Source of the DNA: Synechococcus sp. AG-679-C18
GTDB lineage: Bacteria > Cyanobacteriota > Cyanobacteriia > PCC-6307 > Cyanobiaceae
DNA length: 32,795 nt
Assembly: GCA_003210755.1 (NCBI GenBank)
Contig: QCUL01000029.1
Span: 1-32,795, forward strand
Direction of reading: 5' to 3'
Part shown: piece by piece, positions 1-7,254 of the stretch
Position numbering within the stretch: position 1 is the first letter of the stretch
How the letters are laid out: each line of letters begins with the position of its first letter
Made by a program: the position numbers and the translations under genes
The notes under the pieces: model-generated
Told to the model about the DNA's origin: nothing
Databases searched by the model: none
The model's input: only the letters and a program-made list of their open reading frames with translations

Positions 1-1513
1 GACGAGTGGATTTGTCGCCAAGTTTTTGGAAGAGGCCGAATTCAACCTGTTCGCCAAGATCTGGGTCGATGCCTGCGAACACATCTCGGTAGAGGGTGCG
101 AGCACCGTGCCAGATATGACCGAAGAAAAAGAGAAGAGCGAAGGTTGCGTGGCCAAAGGTGAACCAGCCGCGGGGCGAACTGCGGAAGACACCGTCTGAG
201 TTGTAGGTCTCTCGATCGAACTCGAAACCTTCACCCAATTGGGCCTTGCGTGCTAAGCGCTTCACTTCGGCGGGATCTGTGAAGACTTTCCCATCGAGAG
301 CTCCACCGTAAACAGTTGCTGTAACTCCTCTCTGTTCGAAAGAGTACTTTGCTTCGGCGCGGCGGAATGGGATATCTGCACGGACGATGCCGTCATTGTC
401 TTCGAGAATGACGGGGAAATTCTCGAAGAAATTGGGAAGACGGCGAACTTGTAGTTCGCGACCTTCTTTGTCGGTAAAGACAGGGTGACCAATCCATCCT
501 GTCGCCAGACCATCACCATTGACCATTGGGCCAACACGGAACAAACCACCTTTGGCTGGACTGTTTCCTACATAGTCGTAGAAAGCTAATTTTTCCGGGA
601 TCGCGGCATACGCTTCATCAACAGAGGCTCCCTCATCAAGGGCCGTTTGAACGCGGCGATTGATTTCGGTTTTGAAATAGCTCTGATCCCACTGATATCG
701 AGTAGGCCCAAACAATTCAACAGGGGTTGCAGCTGCTCCGTACCACATGGTTCCGGCGACGATGAATGCAGCAAAGAAAACTGCTGCAATTGCGCTGGCC
801 AAAACGGTTTCGATGTTCCCCATCCGCAGTGCCTTGTAAAGGCGCTCCGGCGGTCGCGTTGTGATGTGAAAAATACCGGCAATGATGCCCACAATGCCTG
901 CTGCAATGTGGTGAGCAACAATTCCCCCGGGATTAAAAGGATTAAAGCCTTCCGGACCCCAAGACGGTTGAACTGCCTCGAGATGACCTGTGAGCGCGTA
1001 CGGATCTGAAATCCACATGCCAGGTCCGAAGACACCCGTCAAGTGAAAGGCTCCAAATCCGAAACAGCCCAACCCTGCAAGGAGAAGGTGGATGCCGAAT
1101 ATTTTGGGCAGATCGAGAGCTGGTTCGCCCGTGCGTGGGTCTTGCCAGATTTCAAGATCCCAATAGGTCCAGTGCCAAATCGCAGCAAGCATCAATAAGC
1201 CGCTGAAAACGATATGAGCAGCAGCAACACCTTCGAAGCTCCAGAAACCTGGATCAACGCCGGTTTCTCCTGTGATGCTCCAGCCTCCCCAGCTACCTGT
1301 GACCCCAAGTCGCGACATGAACGGCATGACAAACATGCCTTGGCGCCACATTGGGTTCAGGACTGGATCAGAAGGATCGAAAATAGCTAGTTCATAGAGG
1401 GCCATCGAGCCGGCCCAGCCGGCAACGAGGGCAGTGTGCATGAGGTGCACGGCCAAGAGTCGGCCTGGGTCGTTGATAACGACGGTGTGCACCCGATACC
1501 AGGGCAATCCCAT
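1..1513 (-). CDS. psbB: Photosystem II CP47 chlorophyll-binding core antenna (partial, C-terminus outside window)
   Basis: CP47 is the inner antenna of photosystem II: a six-helix thylakoid membrane protein that binds chlorophyll a and passes excitation to the reaction centre. Reading the minus strand from the ATG at 1513 gives [20 protein letters not shown], the conserved CP47 N-terminus, and an open frame of 504 codons to the window edge. Repeated His-containing membrane segments are visible (for example [48 protein letters not shown]), followed by the large lumenal loop ([21 protein letters not shown]) and the start of the sixth helix ([20 protein letters not shown]). CP47 is usually a little over 500 residues, so only a short C-terminal tail is missing. 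It is divergent from the ferredoxin gene at 1757, with a 243-bp shared upstream region. No frameshift was seen. Confidence 0.97.
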   Translation of the reverse strand, partial: MGLPWYRVHTVVINDPGRLLAVHLMHTALVAGWAGSMALYELAIFDPSDPVLNPMWRQGMFVMPFMSRLGVTGSWGGWSITGETGVDPGFWSFEGVAAAHIVFSGLLMLAAIWHWTYWDLEIWQDPRTGEPALDLPKIFGIHLLLAGLGCFGFGAFHLTGVFGPGMWISDPYALTGHLEAVQPSWGPEGFNPFNPGGIVAHHIAAGIVGIIAGIFHITTRPPERLYKALRMGNIETVLASAIAAVFFAAFIVAGTMWYGAAATPVELFGPTRYQWDQSYFKTEINRRVQTALDEGASVDEAYAAIPEKLAFYDYVGNSPAKGGLFRVGPMVNGDGLATGWIGHPVFTDKEGRELQVRRLPNFFENFPVILEDNDGIVRADIPFRRAEAKYSFEQRGVTATVYGGALDGKVFTDPAEVKRLARKAQLGEGFEFDRETYNSDGVFRSSPRGWFTFGHATFALLFFFGHIWHGARTLYRDVFAGIDPDLGEQVEFGLFQKLGDKSTR

Positions 1514-1756
1514 GGGTCAGGTTCAGGTGGAACGGAGCTGCTAATGCAGTCAGACTTTTTGATCGTAAGGCGTTCGCTCAGTTGATTGGGGAGTGTTGTC
1601 GCGAGCTGCAATGTCTTGTTTTCAGGCCCCAGGACTCGTTTTCTTCACTGTCATGTCAGCGCTTGTGTCACCTGGCGGCCGCCTTTAGGTCTGGCCGAGG
1701 GGGTTACAAAACGCAACCTTTGGGCGCAAAGTAGACGCTTCTCGTTGGGGTACTCG

Positions 1757-2188
1757 ATGCCTGTAGTTCGTTTTCTGCGTGAAGGCAGGGATGTGGAGTG
1801 CTACCCCGGTGAAAATCTTCGCGACGTTGCTTTGCGGGAAGACATACAGCTATATGGCCTGAAGGGACAACTCGGCAATTGTGGTGGATGCGGCCAGTGC
1901 ATCACTTGCTTCGTTGATGTAGTGGGATCAGATGTCGATTCACCATTGACGGGTAGAACCGTTGTTGAGGACAGCAAGCTTCGGCGTCGGCCTGAGTCCT
2001 GGCGATTGGCTTGCCAAGCGCTGGTTGAGCAATCTGTAATTGTGCTGACACGCCCGCAGGTTCGCCTCGCTGATCTCGATCAAAAGAAGGCTGCGGCTTT
2101 GTCTGAAGTCCTTCCCGCTGGTCCAACGGCATGGCCTGTCGTTGAAAACGTTGACGACAATGATGAAGGGTCTGAACAGGAGTCTTAA
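1757..2188 (+). CDS. [2Fe-2S] ferredoxin with adrenodoxin-type cysteine spacing
   Basis: A soluble electron carrier of 143 residues starting MPVVRFLREGRDVECYPGEN. Cys42, Cys48 and Cys51 (NCGGCGQCITC) plus Cys86 (RLACQ) form a C-x5-C-x2-C-x34-C pattern. That is the adrenodoxin/ISC spacing rather than the C-x4-C-x2-C of photosynthetic plant-type ferredoxins; Cys45 is an additional cysteine in the cluster loop. The tail after residue 110 is acidic and probably flexible. The frame is open upstream to 1586, but the ATG at 1757 is preferred because the ferredoxin fold begins right there and a GGGG lies about 8 bases upstream. It lies between psbB and psbM, an order I recall from marine picocyanobacteria, so a link to photosystem II assembly or redox supply is plausible but unproven. 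The redox partner cannot be read from sequence. Confidence 0.88.
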   Translation: MPVVRFLREGRDVECYPGENLRDVALREDIQLYGLKGQLGNCGGCGQCITCFVDVVGSDVDSPLTGRTVVEDSKLRRRPESWRLACQALVEQSVIVLTRPQVRLADLDQKKAAALSEVLPAGPTAWPVVENVDDNDEGSEQES

Positions 2189-2284
2189 AACGATTCTCTT
2201 GCTACGCCAGATGACGAGGGGAGAGATGAAGTCCACCCCAGCTCCCGAACGATGATACTTTCACTTTTGAACCAATAATCTTCA

Positions 2285-2395
2285 ATGGAAACCAACGATC
2301 TCGGCTTCGTTGCCAGCCTCATGTTCGTTCTGGTTCCGACGGTGTTTCTGATCGTCTTGTTCATCCAGACCAACAGCAGGGAGGGGTCCTCCTGA
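2285..2395 (+). CDS. psbM: Photosystem II reaction centre protein M
   Basis: A 36-residue single-span thylakoid protein starting METNDLGFVASLMFVLVPTV, followed by FLIVLFIQTN and a short polar tail. Length and the pattern METN-LGF-A--LFVLVP--FL match PsbM, a low-molecular-mass subunit at the photosystem II dimer interface. It has one hydrophobic segment at about residues 7-27. It lies 96 bp after the ferredoxin gene on the same strand and may share its transcript. An inverted repeat begins 5 bases after its stop (2401-2457). Confidence 0.95.
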   Translation: METNDLGFVASLMFVLVPTVFLIVLFIQTNSREGSS

Positions 2396-2400
2396 TCATC

Positions 2401-2457
2401 TGCTGGTCCGCTCCCATATGGGTCTGATTCAGTTTTGCTCTGGCTCGCGGACCAGCA
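2401..2457. terminator. Inverted repeat at the psbM / usp tail-to-tail junction
   Basis: TGCTGGTCCGC at 2401-2411 is exactly complementary in inverse to GCGGACCAGCA at 2447-2457, with 35 bases between them. The spacer itself holds the palindrome CCCATATGGG (2413-2422). The left arm starts 5 bases after the psbM stop and the right arm lies in the last codons of the convergent universal stress gene. No T-run follows either arm, so this is not a classical intrinsic terminator. A 3'-end stabilising hairpin is the alternative. Confidence 0.4.
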
Positions 2458-3277
2458 AAACTGGAGCAGGTGCGTGGACTCGGATGTAGTCGCTAATCGA
2501 GCCTCCCAAGAGCTTGTCAAGATCTACAAGCCCTCTGGCCACAAGTGGGCGTCTGTCCTGTGAAGCGATTACAACGAGGTCGGCTCCAATCTCTTCGGCG
2601 GCTTGGCAGACCCCTCTGCCGATATCGGGGGTGGTCATATGCATTGGCTTGAGGTCAACACCAAGGCTTCGAGCTCGCTGAACAGCGGCAGCCAATAGAC
2701 CATCAGCTTTGTTGTCACCTCCTCGTGAGGCAGAAAGGTCTTGCCTGGCAATGTGAACGCCTGTGAGTTGTCCGCCAGGGATGTCTCGCACCATTTCGCA
2801 GGCAATACGCAGTGCGTCATCCCCGACTCCAGTTCCGTCAATGGTCACGATCAGTCTGTTGACATGACGTACGTAGAGGTCGTCTCGTACTAACAGCATG
2901 GGGCGTGTCGACAGCTGAAACACGTATTGGCTAGTGCTGTTGGCCAGTATCGACTGAAGTCGACCAAGGCCCCTTGAACCCATCACGATTAGATCAGCAT
3001 TGATTTCATCCGCCACCTTGAGAACGGTTTGTTTGGCGTCCCCCTGGCGAATGATCGAATTCACCTCGCTTGGGTCAAGCCCCAATTGATTCACTGCCTT
3101 AGCGAGCAGGGTTCCCGCTGTATTCCAATGATCTTCTGCGTTGAATTTGCCTTGTTCCGAGACGACATGGAGCAAGTTGATACGGGCAGCCCTGAATCCT
3201 GGGAGGTCACGCAGCATGCGCACCATTTCTTCGACATGACCTTTGCCGGAATCAGCAATCAGAAGATTCTTGAACAC
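2429..3277 (-). CDS. Universal stress protein with two Usp domains
   Basis: A 282-residue cytoplasmic protein built of two Usp folds: residues 1-131 (MFKNLLIADSGKGHVEEMVR to RPMLLVRDD) and about 139-279 (VNRLIVTIDGTG to APAPVLLVREPEQN). The first domain has the nucleotide-loop region VMGSRGLGRLQSILANSTS (from residue 99), where the usual G-2x-G-9x-G-S signature has Asn113 in place of the third Gly. The second has VIASQDRRPLV with no such signature, so ATP binding in either half is uncertain. The start is GTG at 3277; an in-frame TGA lies 10-12 bases upstream, so no longer start is possible. It is convergent with psbM and divergent from the thioesterase gene, whose start is only 34 bp away. 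Usp proteins are linked to stress survival; the specific role is unknown. Confidence 0.88.
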   Translation of the reverse strand: MFKNLLIADSGKGHVEEMVRMLRDLPGFRAARINLLHVVSEQGKFNAEDHWNTAGTLLAKAVNQLGLDPSEVNSIIRQGDAKQTVLKVADEINADLIVMGSRGLGRLQSILANSTSQYVFQLSTRPMLLVRDDLYVRHVNRLIVTIDGTGVGDDALRIACEMVRDIPGGQLTGVHIARQDLSASRGGDNKADGLLAAAVQRARSLGVDLKPMHMTTPDIGRGVCQAAEEIGADLVVIASQDRRPLVARGLVDLDKLLGGSISDYIRVHAPAPVLLVREPEQN

Positions 3278-3311
3278 GATGAAGAGTCAGGTCTAAGTCA
3301 GCCTATGGCTG

Positions 3312-3785
3312 ATGCCCCAGACCGTGCTGATGGTGATTGAGAGCGTTACGCGCCTTCCTTGGCGATTGCAAAAGCGAGTGCTTCCTCAGCACACCGACTA
3401 TGGAGGTGTGATGTGGCATGGCGCCTATGTCGGCTGGTTAGAGGAAGCTCGCGTTGAAGCACTCGCTGCTGTTGGTCTGCCCTATCGGCTCATGGAGCGC
3501 GAAGGGCTGGAGATGCCAGTTGTGCGCATGGAAATGTCCTACAGGCGAGCGCTGTTCCATGGTGAGCAGATTGTCCTTGAAAGCCATGCACTTGCCCGTC
3601 AGGGTGCCCGCTGGCCATGGCAAACCAGACTGCTGCGAGCAGACGGTGACTGCGCGTTTGAGGCCCTTGTGGAGTTGGTGTTGGTCCGCTTAGGGCCTGC
3701 TGATCGGCGCCAGGTGATGCGCCACCCGCCCCAGTCCGTTGCGACCGCACTTGAATTGCTGACATGCGGGCCGATCCAGGCTTGA
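3312..3785 (+). CDS. Acyl-CoA thioesterase, hot-dog fold (4HBT / YbgC type)
   Basis: A 157-residue protein with the 4-hydroxybenzoyl-CoA thioesterase signature QHTDYGGVMWHGAYVGWLEE at residues 26-45, including Asp29, the likely catalytic acid, and the helix AYVGWLEEARVEAL. Later segments (VVRMEMSYRRALFHGEQIVL) match the central hot-dog strands. The family hydrolyses acyl-CoA or acyl-ACP thioesters in the cytoplasm. In cyanobacteria one member makes DHNA for phylloquinone, but that identity cannot be claimed here because this sequence is not obviously that enzyme. The ATG at 3312 is used; an internal ATG at 3330 (MVIESV) is an alternative start. It is divergent from the universal stress gene and sits 31 bp upstream of dprA. 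Confidence 0.82.
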   Translation: MPQTVLMVIESVTRLPWRLQKRVLPQHTDYGGVMWHGAYVGWLEEARVEALAAVGLPYRLMEREGLEMPVVRMEMSYRRALFHGEQIVLESHALARQGARWPWQTRLLRADGDCAFEALVELVLVRLGPADRRQVMRHPPQSVATALELLTCGPIQA

Positions 3786-3816
3786 ATGCTAGTACAAATG
3801 CATTATCTGTGATCTT

Positions 3817-4914
3817 TTGGATGAGCGTGGCTGGTGGTGGTTGTGGGTCTCATGCCCTGGGCTTGGTGTAGCCAGGATCAGGGCTCTTAGCGCTGTGGCT
3901 CAGGCCCATCGCATGACCTTGGCCGATCTTTGGTCCTGGCCCTTGTTGCGTCTGAAGCTGGAGTTGGGCTGGCCTGATTCCCTGATGACACAAGTCGAGT
4001 CGTATCGGCTACGCAAAGGGGCGGCCCCCACTTTCGCTGTTCCAGAGAATGCTCTTCTCCCTATGGATGAGGACTGGCCAAATTCTTTAATCAGCTTGGA
4101 AAGACCGCCGCTTGCTTTGCATTGGTCTGGTAAGAGGGTCTGCTGGCCTCTCCTTTCGTCTCGGCAAGCCGTAGCTGTGGTCGGGACACGTCGTCCATCG
4201 GATCATGGCCGTCGCATGGCATATGCAATAGGTCAGTGTCTTGCGCATGCTGGGTGGCCAGTGGTGAGTGGTCTTGCAGAAGGAATTGACGCAGCCGCTC
4301 ACAAGGGGTGCTTGGAGGCTGGTGGGATTCCCATTGGGGTCTTGGGTACACCTTTAGATCGCATTTATCCACCAGAACATGAGACTTTGCAGGTGCAAGT
4401 TGGGTCTTCTGGCCTTCTATTCACCGAATGGCCTTGTGGTGCTCGGGTGCAGAGATCCAGCTTTGTTTTGCGAAACCGCCTTTTGGTGAGTGTGTCATGT
4501 GCCTTAGTGGTGGTTGAGTGCCCGGTTGCAAGTGGTGCATTGCTTTCTGCTCAAATCGCCAAGTCTCAGGAGTGTCCTGTTTGGGTGGTTCCAGGCGATG
4601 CATTGCGTTGGTCCTGTCAAGGCAGCAATGGTTTGTTGTCGCAAGGCTCGACACCGCTTTTAAAACCAGAACTATTGAGTGATGCCCTTGGACCAGGCCC
4701 GTTTGCTGCTCAAAGGCCCGTGCAATCTGATGCAACCGCGTCGGCAGAAAAGTTGGACGTCCCACTGCTTCGTTTCATCAATGAGGGTTTCACTTTTGAG
4801 CAATTATCTGCGGCCATGAGTTGCAGTTCCACACAGTTGGCTCATGAGTTGTTGCAACTCGAGCTCGATGGAATCATTGAGCCCAGGCCAGGCCTGCGAT
4901 GGCATTCCGTTTAA
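3817..4914 (+). CDS. dprA: DNA-processing protein DprA (Smf)
   Basis: DprA binds incoming single-stranded DNA during natural transformation and loads RecA on it. The 365-residue protein has an N-terminal helical region (about 1-80) and a Rossmann-like DprA domain (about 110-295) with AVAVVGTRRPSDHGRRMAYA, WPVVSGLAEGIDAAAHKGCL, GVLGTPLDRIYPPEHE, FVLRNRLLVSVSCALVVVEC and ASGALLSAQIAKSQECPVWV. These follow the family order VGxR, SGLAxGID, YP, RNRxI, SGAL and PG. A C-terminal winged-helix-like region (about 315-365) is also present. The start is TTG at 3817: upstream in frame there is no ATG, GTG or TTG before a TAG at 3790. prmC follows after 9 bases. Its presence says little about competence, since dprA is widespread. 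Confidence 0.93.
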   Translation: MDERGWWWLWVSCPGLGVARIRALSAVAQAHRMTLADLWSWPLLRLKLELGWPDSLMTQVESYRLRKGAAPTFAVPENALLPMDEDWPNSLISLERPPLALHWSGKRVCWPLLSSRQAVAVVGTRRPSDHGRRMAYAIGQCLAHAGWPVVSGLAEGIDAAAHKGCLEAGGIPIGVLGTPLDRIYPPEHETLQVQVGSSGLLFTEWPCGARVQRSSFVLRNRLLVSVSCALVVVECPVASGALLSAQIAKSQECPVWVVPGDALRWSCQGSNGLLSQGSTPLLKPELLSDALGPGPFAAQRPVQSDATASAEKLDVPLLRFINEGFTFEQLSAAMSCSSTQLAHELLQLELDGIIEPRPGLRWHSV

Positions 4915-4923
4915 TGTCTCCAA

Positions 4924-5835
4924 ATGGGCGTTATCCGCTGCAAGGGAACAGATCTACTGATTTGGCGTAGGGAGTTGATCCGTCAGGGTGGTCGAGCTGT
5001 GGATTTGGATTGGCTTCTTGCGATGGCCGCAGATTGCTCTTGGGGCGATCTTCAGAAACTCCGAATCTCTCCAGATATGGAGATTTCACTGAGTGCGTCC
5101 TTAGAGCGATTAACGGATCTTTGGATCCAGCATTGTGAGCAGCACATCCCCCTTCAGTACTTGGTTGGCATCTGTCCCTGGCGAGATTTTGAGCTGGAGG
5201 TTTCCTCTGCAGCTTTGATTCCCCGTCAAGAAACCGAGCTGATGATCGACATTGCTCTGCAATGTCTGTCAGAAAGCGAACGAGAAACTGAAGGGATCTG
5301 GGCCGATTTGGGAACGGGTTCTGGAGCTTTGGCCGTAGCTCTTGCTCGTGCCCTCCCTAATTGGAGAGGGCATGCAGTGGACTCCAGTGTTGTTGCTCTT
5401 TCTTTGGCTCAACGCAACCTCACGGCACTCGCTGATGATGGTTGTTGGCAACTTCATCTTGGAAATTGGTGGGAACCTCTCAAACCACTGTGGGGGCAGT
5501 TGCGTCTTGTTCTGTGCAACCCGCCCTACATTCCAACCGCTGTGTTGACTTCACTCGAGCCCGTCGTCAAAGACCATGAGCCACATCTGGCTTTATGTGG
5601 TGGTAGTGATGGTCTCGACTGTTGCCGGCAAATCATTCGAGATGCATCGAATGCGCTGGCTCCAGGTGGTTGGATCCTTTTGGAACACCATCATGACCAG
5701 AGTGAGTTGGTGCTTAAGCTGCTCAGCAATGCAGGTCTTGAACGACCAGAAGCCCGTTGTGATCTTCAAGGAATATCTCGCTTTGCACTAGCCCAGCGAT
5801 CTTTCAACCCATTGGTGAAAACATCCTGTGGATGA
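4924..5835 (+). CDS. prmC: Peptide chain release factor N5-glutamine methyltransferase
   Basis: PrmC (HemK) methylates the Gln of the GGQ motif in release factors RF1 and RF2 using S-adenosylmethionine, which improves termination. In the 303-residue protein the N-terminal helical region (1-80) is followed by LIPRQETELMIDIAL (98-112), the SAM-binding loop ADLGTGSGALAVALA (127-141) and the catalytic substrate-binding motif NPPYIP (199-204). YLVGICPWRDFEL (79-91) matches the family linker (usually Y-L-G-x-x-x-F). The ATG at 4924 is 9 bases after the dprA stop. The 3' end overlaps tsaC by 8 bases. Pairing with tsaC groups two translation-fidelity modification genes. Confidence 0.95.
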   Translation: MGVIRCKGTDLLIWRRELIRQGGRAVDLDWLLAMAADCSWGDLQKLRISPDMEISLSASLERLTDLWIQHCEQHIPLQYLVGICPWRDFELEVSSAALIPRQETELMIDIALQCLSESERETEGIWADLGTGSGALAVALARALPNWRGHAVDSSVVALSLAQRNLTALADDGCWQLHLGNWWEPLKPLWGQLRLVLCNPPYIPTAVLTSLEPVVKDHEPHLALCGGSDGLDCCRQIIRDASNALAPGGWILLEHHHDQSELVLKLLSNAGLERPEARCDLQGISRFALAQRSFNPLVKTSCG

Positions 5836-6445
5836 AGTAAAGGTCATCAATCCTTCAAAGTTGTGGCATTGCGAGGCTATTTCTGATCATCTGCGTACGG
5901 GCGGTGCAGCACTTTTGCCCACAGATACTCTTCCTGCATTAGCAGCGGCTCCTGAACAGGCGTTTCGGATTTGGCGTTTGAAACAGCGACCACAAGACAA
6001 ACCACTCATCTTGATGGGAGCAGATGTTGAAGGATTGCTGTGTCATGTTTCTCCCGTTGCTCGAGCCGATGCAATGGCACTTGCACAATTGCATTGGCCA
6101 GGAGCTCTTACCGTGGTAGTGCCTGCCTTTGGTCCATACGCAGAGGCCCTTAATCCTGGAGTTGCCACCCTTGGTTTGCGCATCCCAGCTTGTAAGCCCA
6201 TGCTGGAGTTATTAACTTCCAGTGGACCGCTAGCCACCACCAGCGCCAATATCTCTGGTCAACCGGCCAGCCGTACGGCGATTGATGCGGCTTGTTCGTT
6301 TCCTGATTTGCCTCTGCTCGCACCGGTTCCTTGGCCTGAGCCTTCCGGCGAAGCCAGCTCTGTTATTGCTTGGAAAGGACCTCGATGCTGGCATTGGCTG
6401 CGTAGAGGCGCTGTGATACCCGCAGATGTGATGAGCCTTGATTAA
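5828..6445 (+). CDS. tsaC: L-threonylcarbamoyladenylate synthase (TsaC/Sua5 family)
   Basis: TsaC makes threonylcarbamoyl-AMP from threonine, bicarbonate and ATP, the first step of the t6A37 modification of ANN-reading tRNAs. The 205-residue protein carries the YrdC/Sua5 core: LLPTDTLPALAA (29-40), KQRPQDKPL with basic residues Lys52, Arg54 and Lys58 (52-60), WPGALTVVVP (90-99), LGLRIP (115-120) and TTSANISGQPA (137-147). It lacks the extra C-terminal domain of longer Sua5 proteins, so it is TsaC length. The start is GTG at 5828, inside the end of prmC. Its TAA stop overlaps the ATG of the next small gene (TAATG), suggesting translational coupling. Confidence 0.93.
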   Translation: MDEVKVINPSKLWHCEAISDHLRTGGAALLPTDTLPALAAAPEQAFRIWRLKQRPQDKPLILMGADVEGLLCHVSPVARADAMALAQLHWPGALTVVVPAFGPYAEALNPGVATLGLRIPACKPMLELLTSSGPLATTSANISGQPASRTAIDAACSFPDLPLLAPVPWPEPSGEASSVIAWKGPRCWHWLRRGAVIPADVMSLD

Positions 6446-6606
6446 TGCTGTGGCTAATTGCTTCGCTGATATTGCTCCAAGCAATCTTTCATTGGCTGTT
6501 TGAACCAATTATTCAATTACTCACTCCTCTGTTTGGACTGAATTTTTTGCCTTGGATTCTCGCTTTGATTGGACTTTGGCTATTTACAGGTCGATCGAGT
6601 CAGTGA
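6445..6606 (+). CDS. Small hydrophobic protein, 53 residues, two predicted membrane segments
   Basis: The ATG at 6445 shares a base with the tsaC stop (TAATG) and the frame runs 53 codons to TGA at 6604. The product starts MLWLIASLILLQAIFHWLFE, continues PIIQLLTPLFGLNFLPW, then ILALIGLWLFTG, and ends RSSQ. It is almost wholly hydrophobic, with segments at about 2-18 and 34-49 around a Pro-containing turn, consistent with a small inner-membrane or thylakoid protein. Overlap with tsaC supports real translation. I do not recognise a family, and no catalytic motif is visible. It ends 22 bp before the tRNA-Thr gene on the opposite strand. Confidence 0.65.
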   Translation: MLWLIASLILLQAIFHWLFEPIIQLLTPLFGLNFLPWILALIGLWLFTGRSSQ

Positions 6607-6628
6607 GTGAACCGATGGTCTTGTTTGA

Positions 6629-6700
6629 AGCCGGCTAACGGATTTGAACCGATGACCTTCGCTTTACAAAAGCGCTGCTCTACCACTGAGCTAAGCCGGC
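6629..6700 (-). tRNA. tRNA-Thr (UGU anticodon)
   Basis: The minus strand folds as a 72-nt tRNA. The acceptor is GCCGGCT paired with AGCCGGC, the D arm is GCTC...GAGC, and the T-loop is GGTTCAAATCC. The anticodon loop TTTGTAA has TGT at the centre, and the discriminator base is U, usual for threonine. CCA is not encoded. It follows the LuxR-type gene on the same strand, whose TAG stop lies within the tRNA 5' part (tRNA positions 8-10), so it is probably cotranscribed with or processed from the min transcript. Confidence 0.97.
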
Positions 6701-6960
6701 AAGACTGGGAGTTTAACGCTGTGCCTGTCTGTGGATTCGTCCCTGTTCTTAAGCCACCACATCGAGAGCTCAAGTCTCGACCGGCAACCACTTTTTTCGA
6801 GAGTATTGCTGATGTGACTTTCCACTGTGCGGATGCTCACCACAAGCCTGGATGCAATCTCTCGATTGCTGAGTCCTTCAAGCAGTAGTAGGACAACGTT
6901 GGTCTCTGCCGGGGTGAAACCTTGGTCAGCCATGACGTCTGGAGTTGCTTCAAGAACCAT
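6691..6960 (-). CDS. Small LuxR-type helix-turn-helix protein
   Basis: An 89-residue protein that is little more than a LuxR/GerE DNA-binding domain: GFTPAETNVVLLLLEGLSNR (14-33), then EIASRLVVSIRTVESHISNT (34-53), including the recognition helix SIRTVESHISN, and a short basic tail. There is no receiver or autoinducer domain, so it is either a stand-alone DNA-binding protein or works with an unknown partner. The ATG at 6960 lies 5 bases after the minE stop, which points to operon membership. Its stop codon TAG (6693-6691) lies inside the tRNA-Thr gene, a 10-base overlap. The target genes are unknown. Confidence 0.8.
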   Translation of the reverse strand: MVLEATPDVMADQGFTPAETNVVLLLLEGLSNREIASRLVVSIRTVESHISNTLEKSGCRSRLELSMWWLKNRDESTDRHSVKLPVLPA

Positions 6961-6965
6961 TCCCC

Positions 6966-7250
6966 TTAGTCAGGTTTTGGATTGCTCGATGAGATGGTTC
7001 GGCGAAAAGGCAAGTTGGCAACTAGAGCCGTTACTCGATCCTCAGTTTCAAGGCTCACATCACCCTCCTCTAAGTCGATATCAACGTATTTGGCTACAAC
7101 TTCAAAGATTTCACGACGCATTTGATCGAGAAGCTCAGGGCTCAAGTCACTGCGGTCATGAGCCAAGACGAGTTGAAGCCTGTCTCTGGCGGTGGCTGCG
7201 CTTGCTGGTTGACGCCCAAGCAGTTTGTCGACGAGTTCACGGAGAGTCAT
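6966..7250 (-). CDS. minE: Cell division topological specificity factor MinE
   Basis: MinE stimulates the MinD ATPase and drives MinCD away from midcell. The 94-residue protein has an N-terminal membrane-targeting helix ([12 protein letters not shown]), the anti-MinCD/MinD-binding segment [20 protein letters not shown] (about 19-38) and the C-terminal dimer region beginning [20 protein letters not shown] (47-66). Length is normal for the family (about 85-100). It starts at the ATG at 7250, 4 bases after the minD stop, in the order minC, minD, minE. Confidence 0.96.
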   Translation of the reverse strand: MTLRELVDKLLGRQPASAATARDRLQLVLAHDRSDLSPELLDQMRREIFEVVAKYVDIDLEEGDVSLETEDRVTALVANLPFRRTISSSNPKPD

Positions 7251-7254
7251 CAGC

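Noticed and set aside
1..1513. Possible frameshifted or broken psbB, as only short minus-strand frames seemed to appear at first
   Set aside because: Reading from 1513 gives one uninterrupted frame to the window edge; the gene is simply cut by the boundary.
1674..1683. Palindrome GGCGGCCGCC upstream of the ferredoxin gene
   Set aside because: Only 10 bases, GC-rich and with no supporting promoter or conserved partner; chance cannot be excluded.
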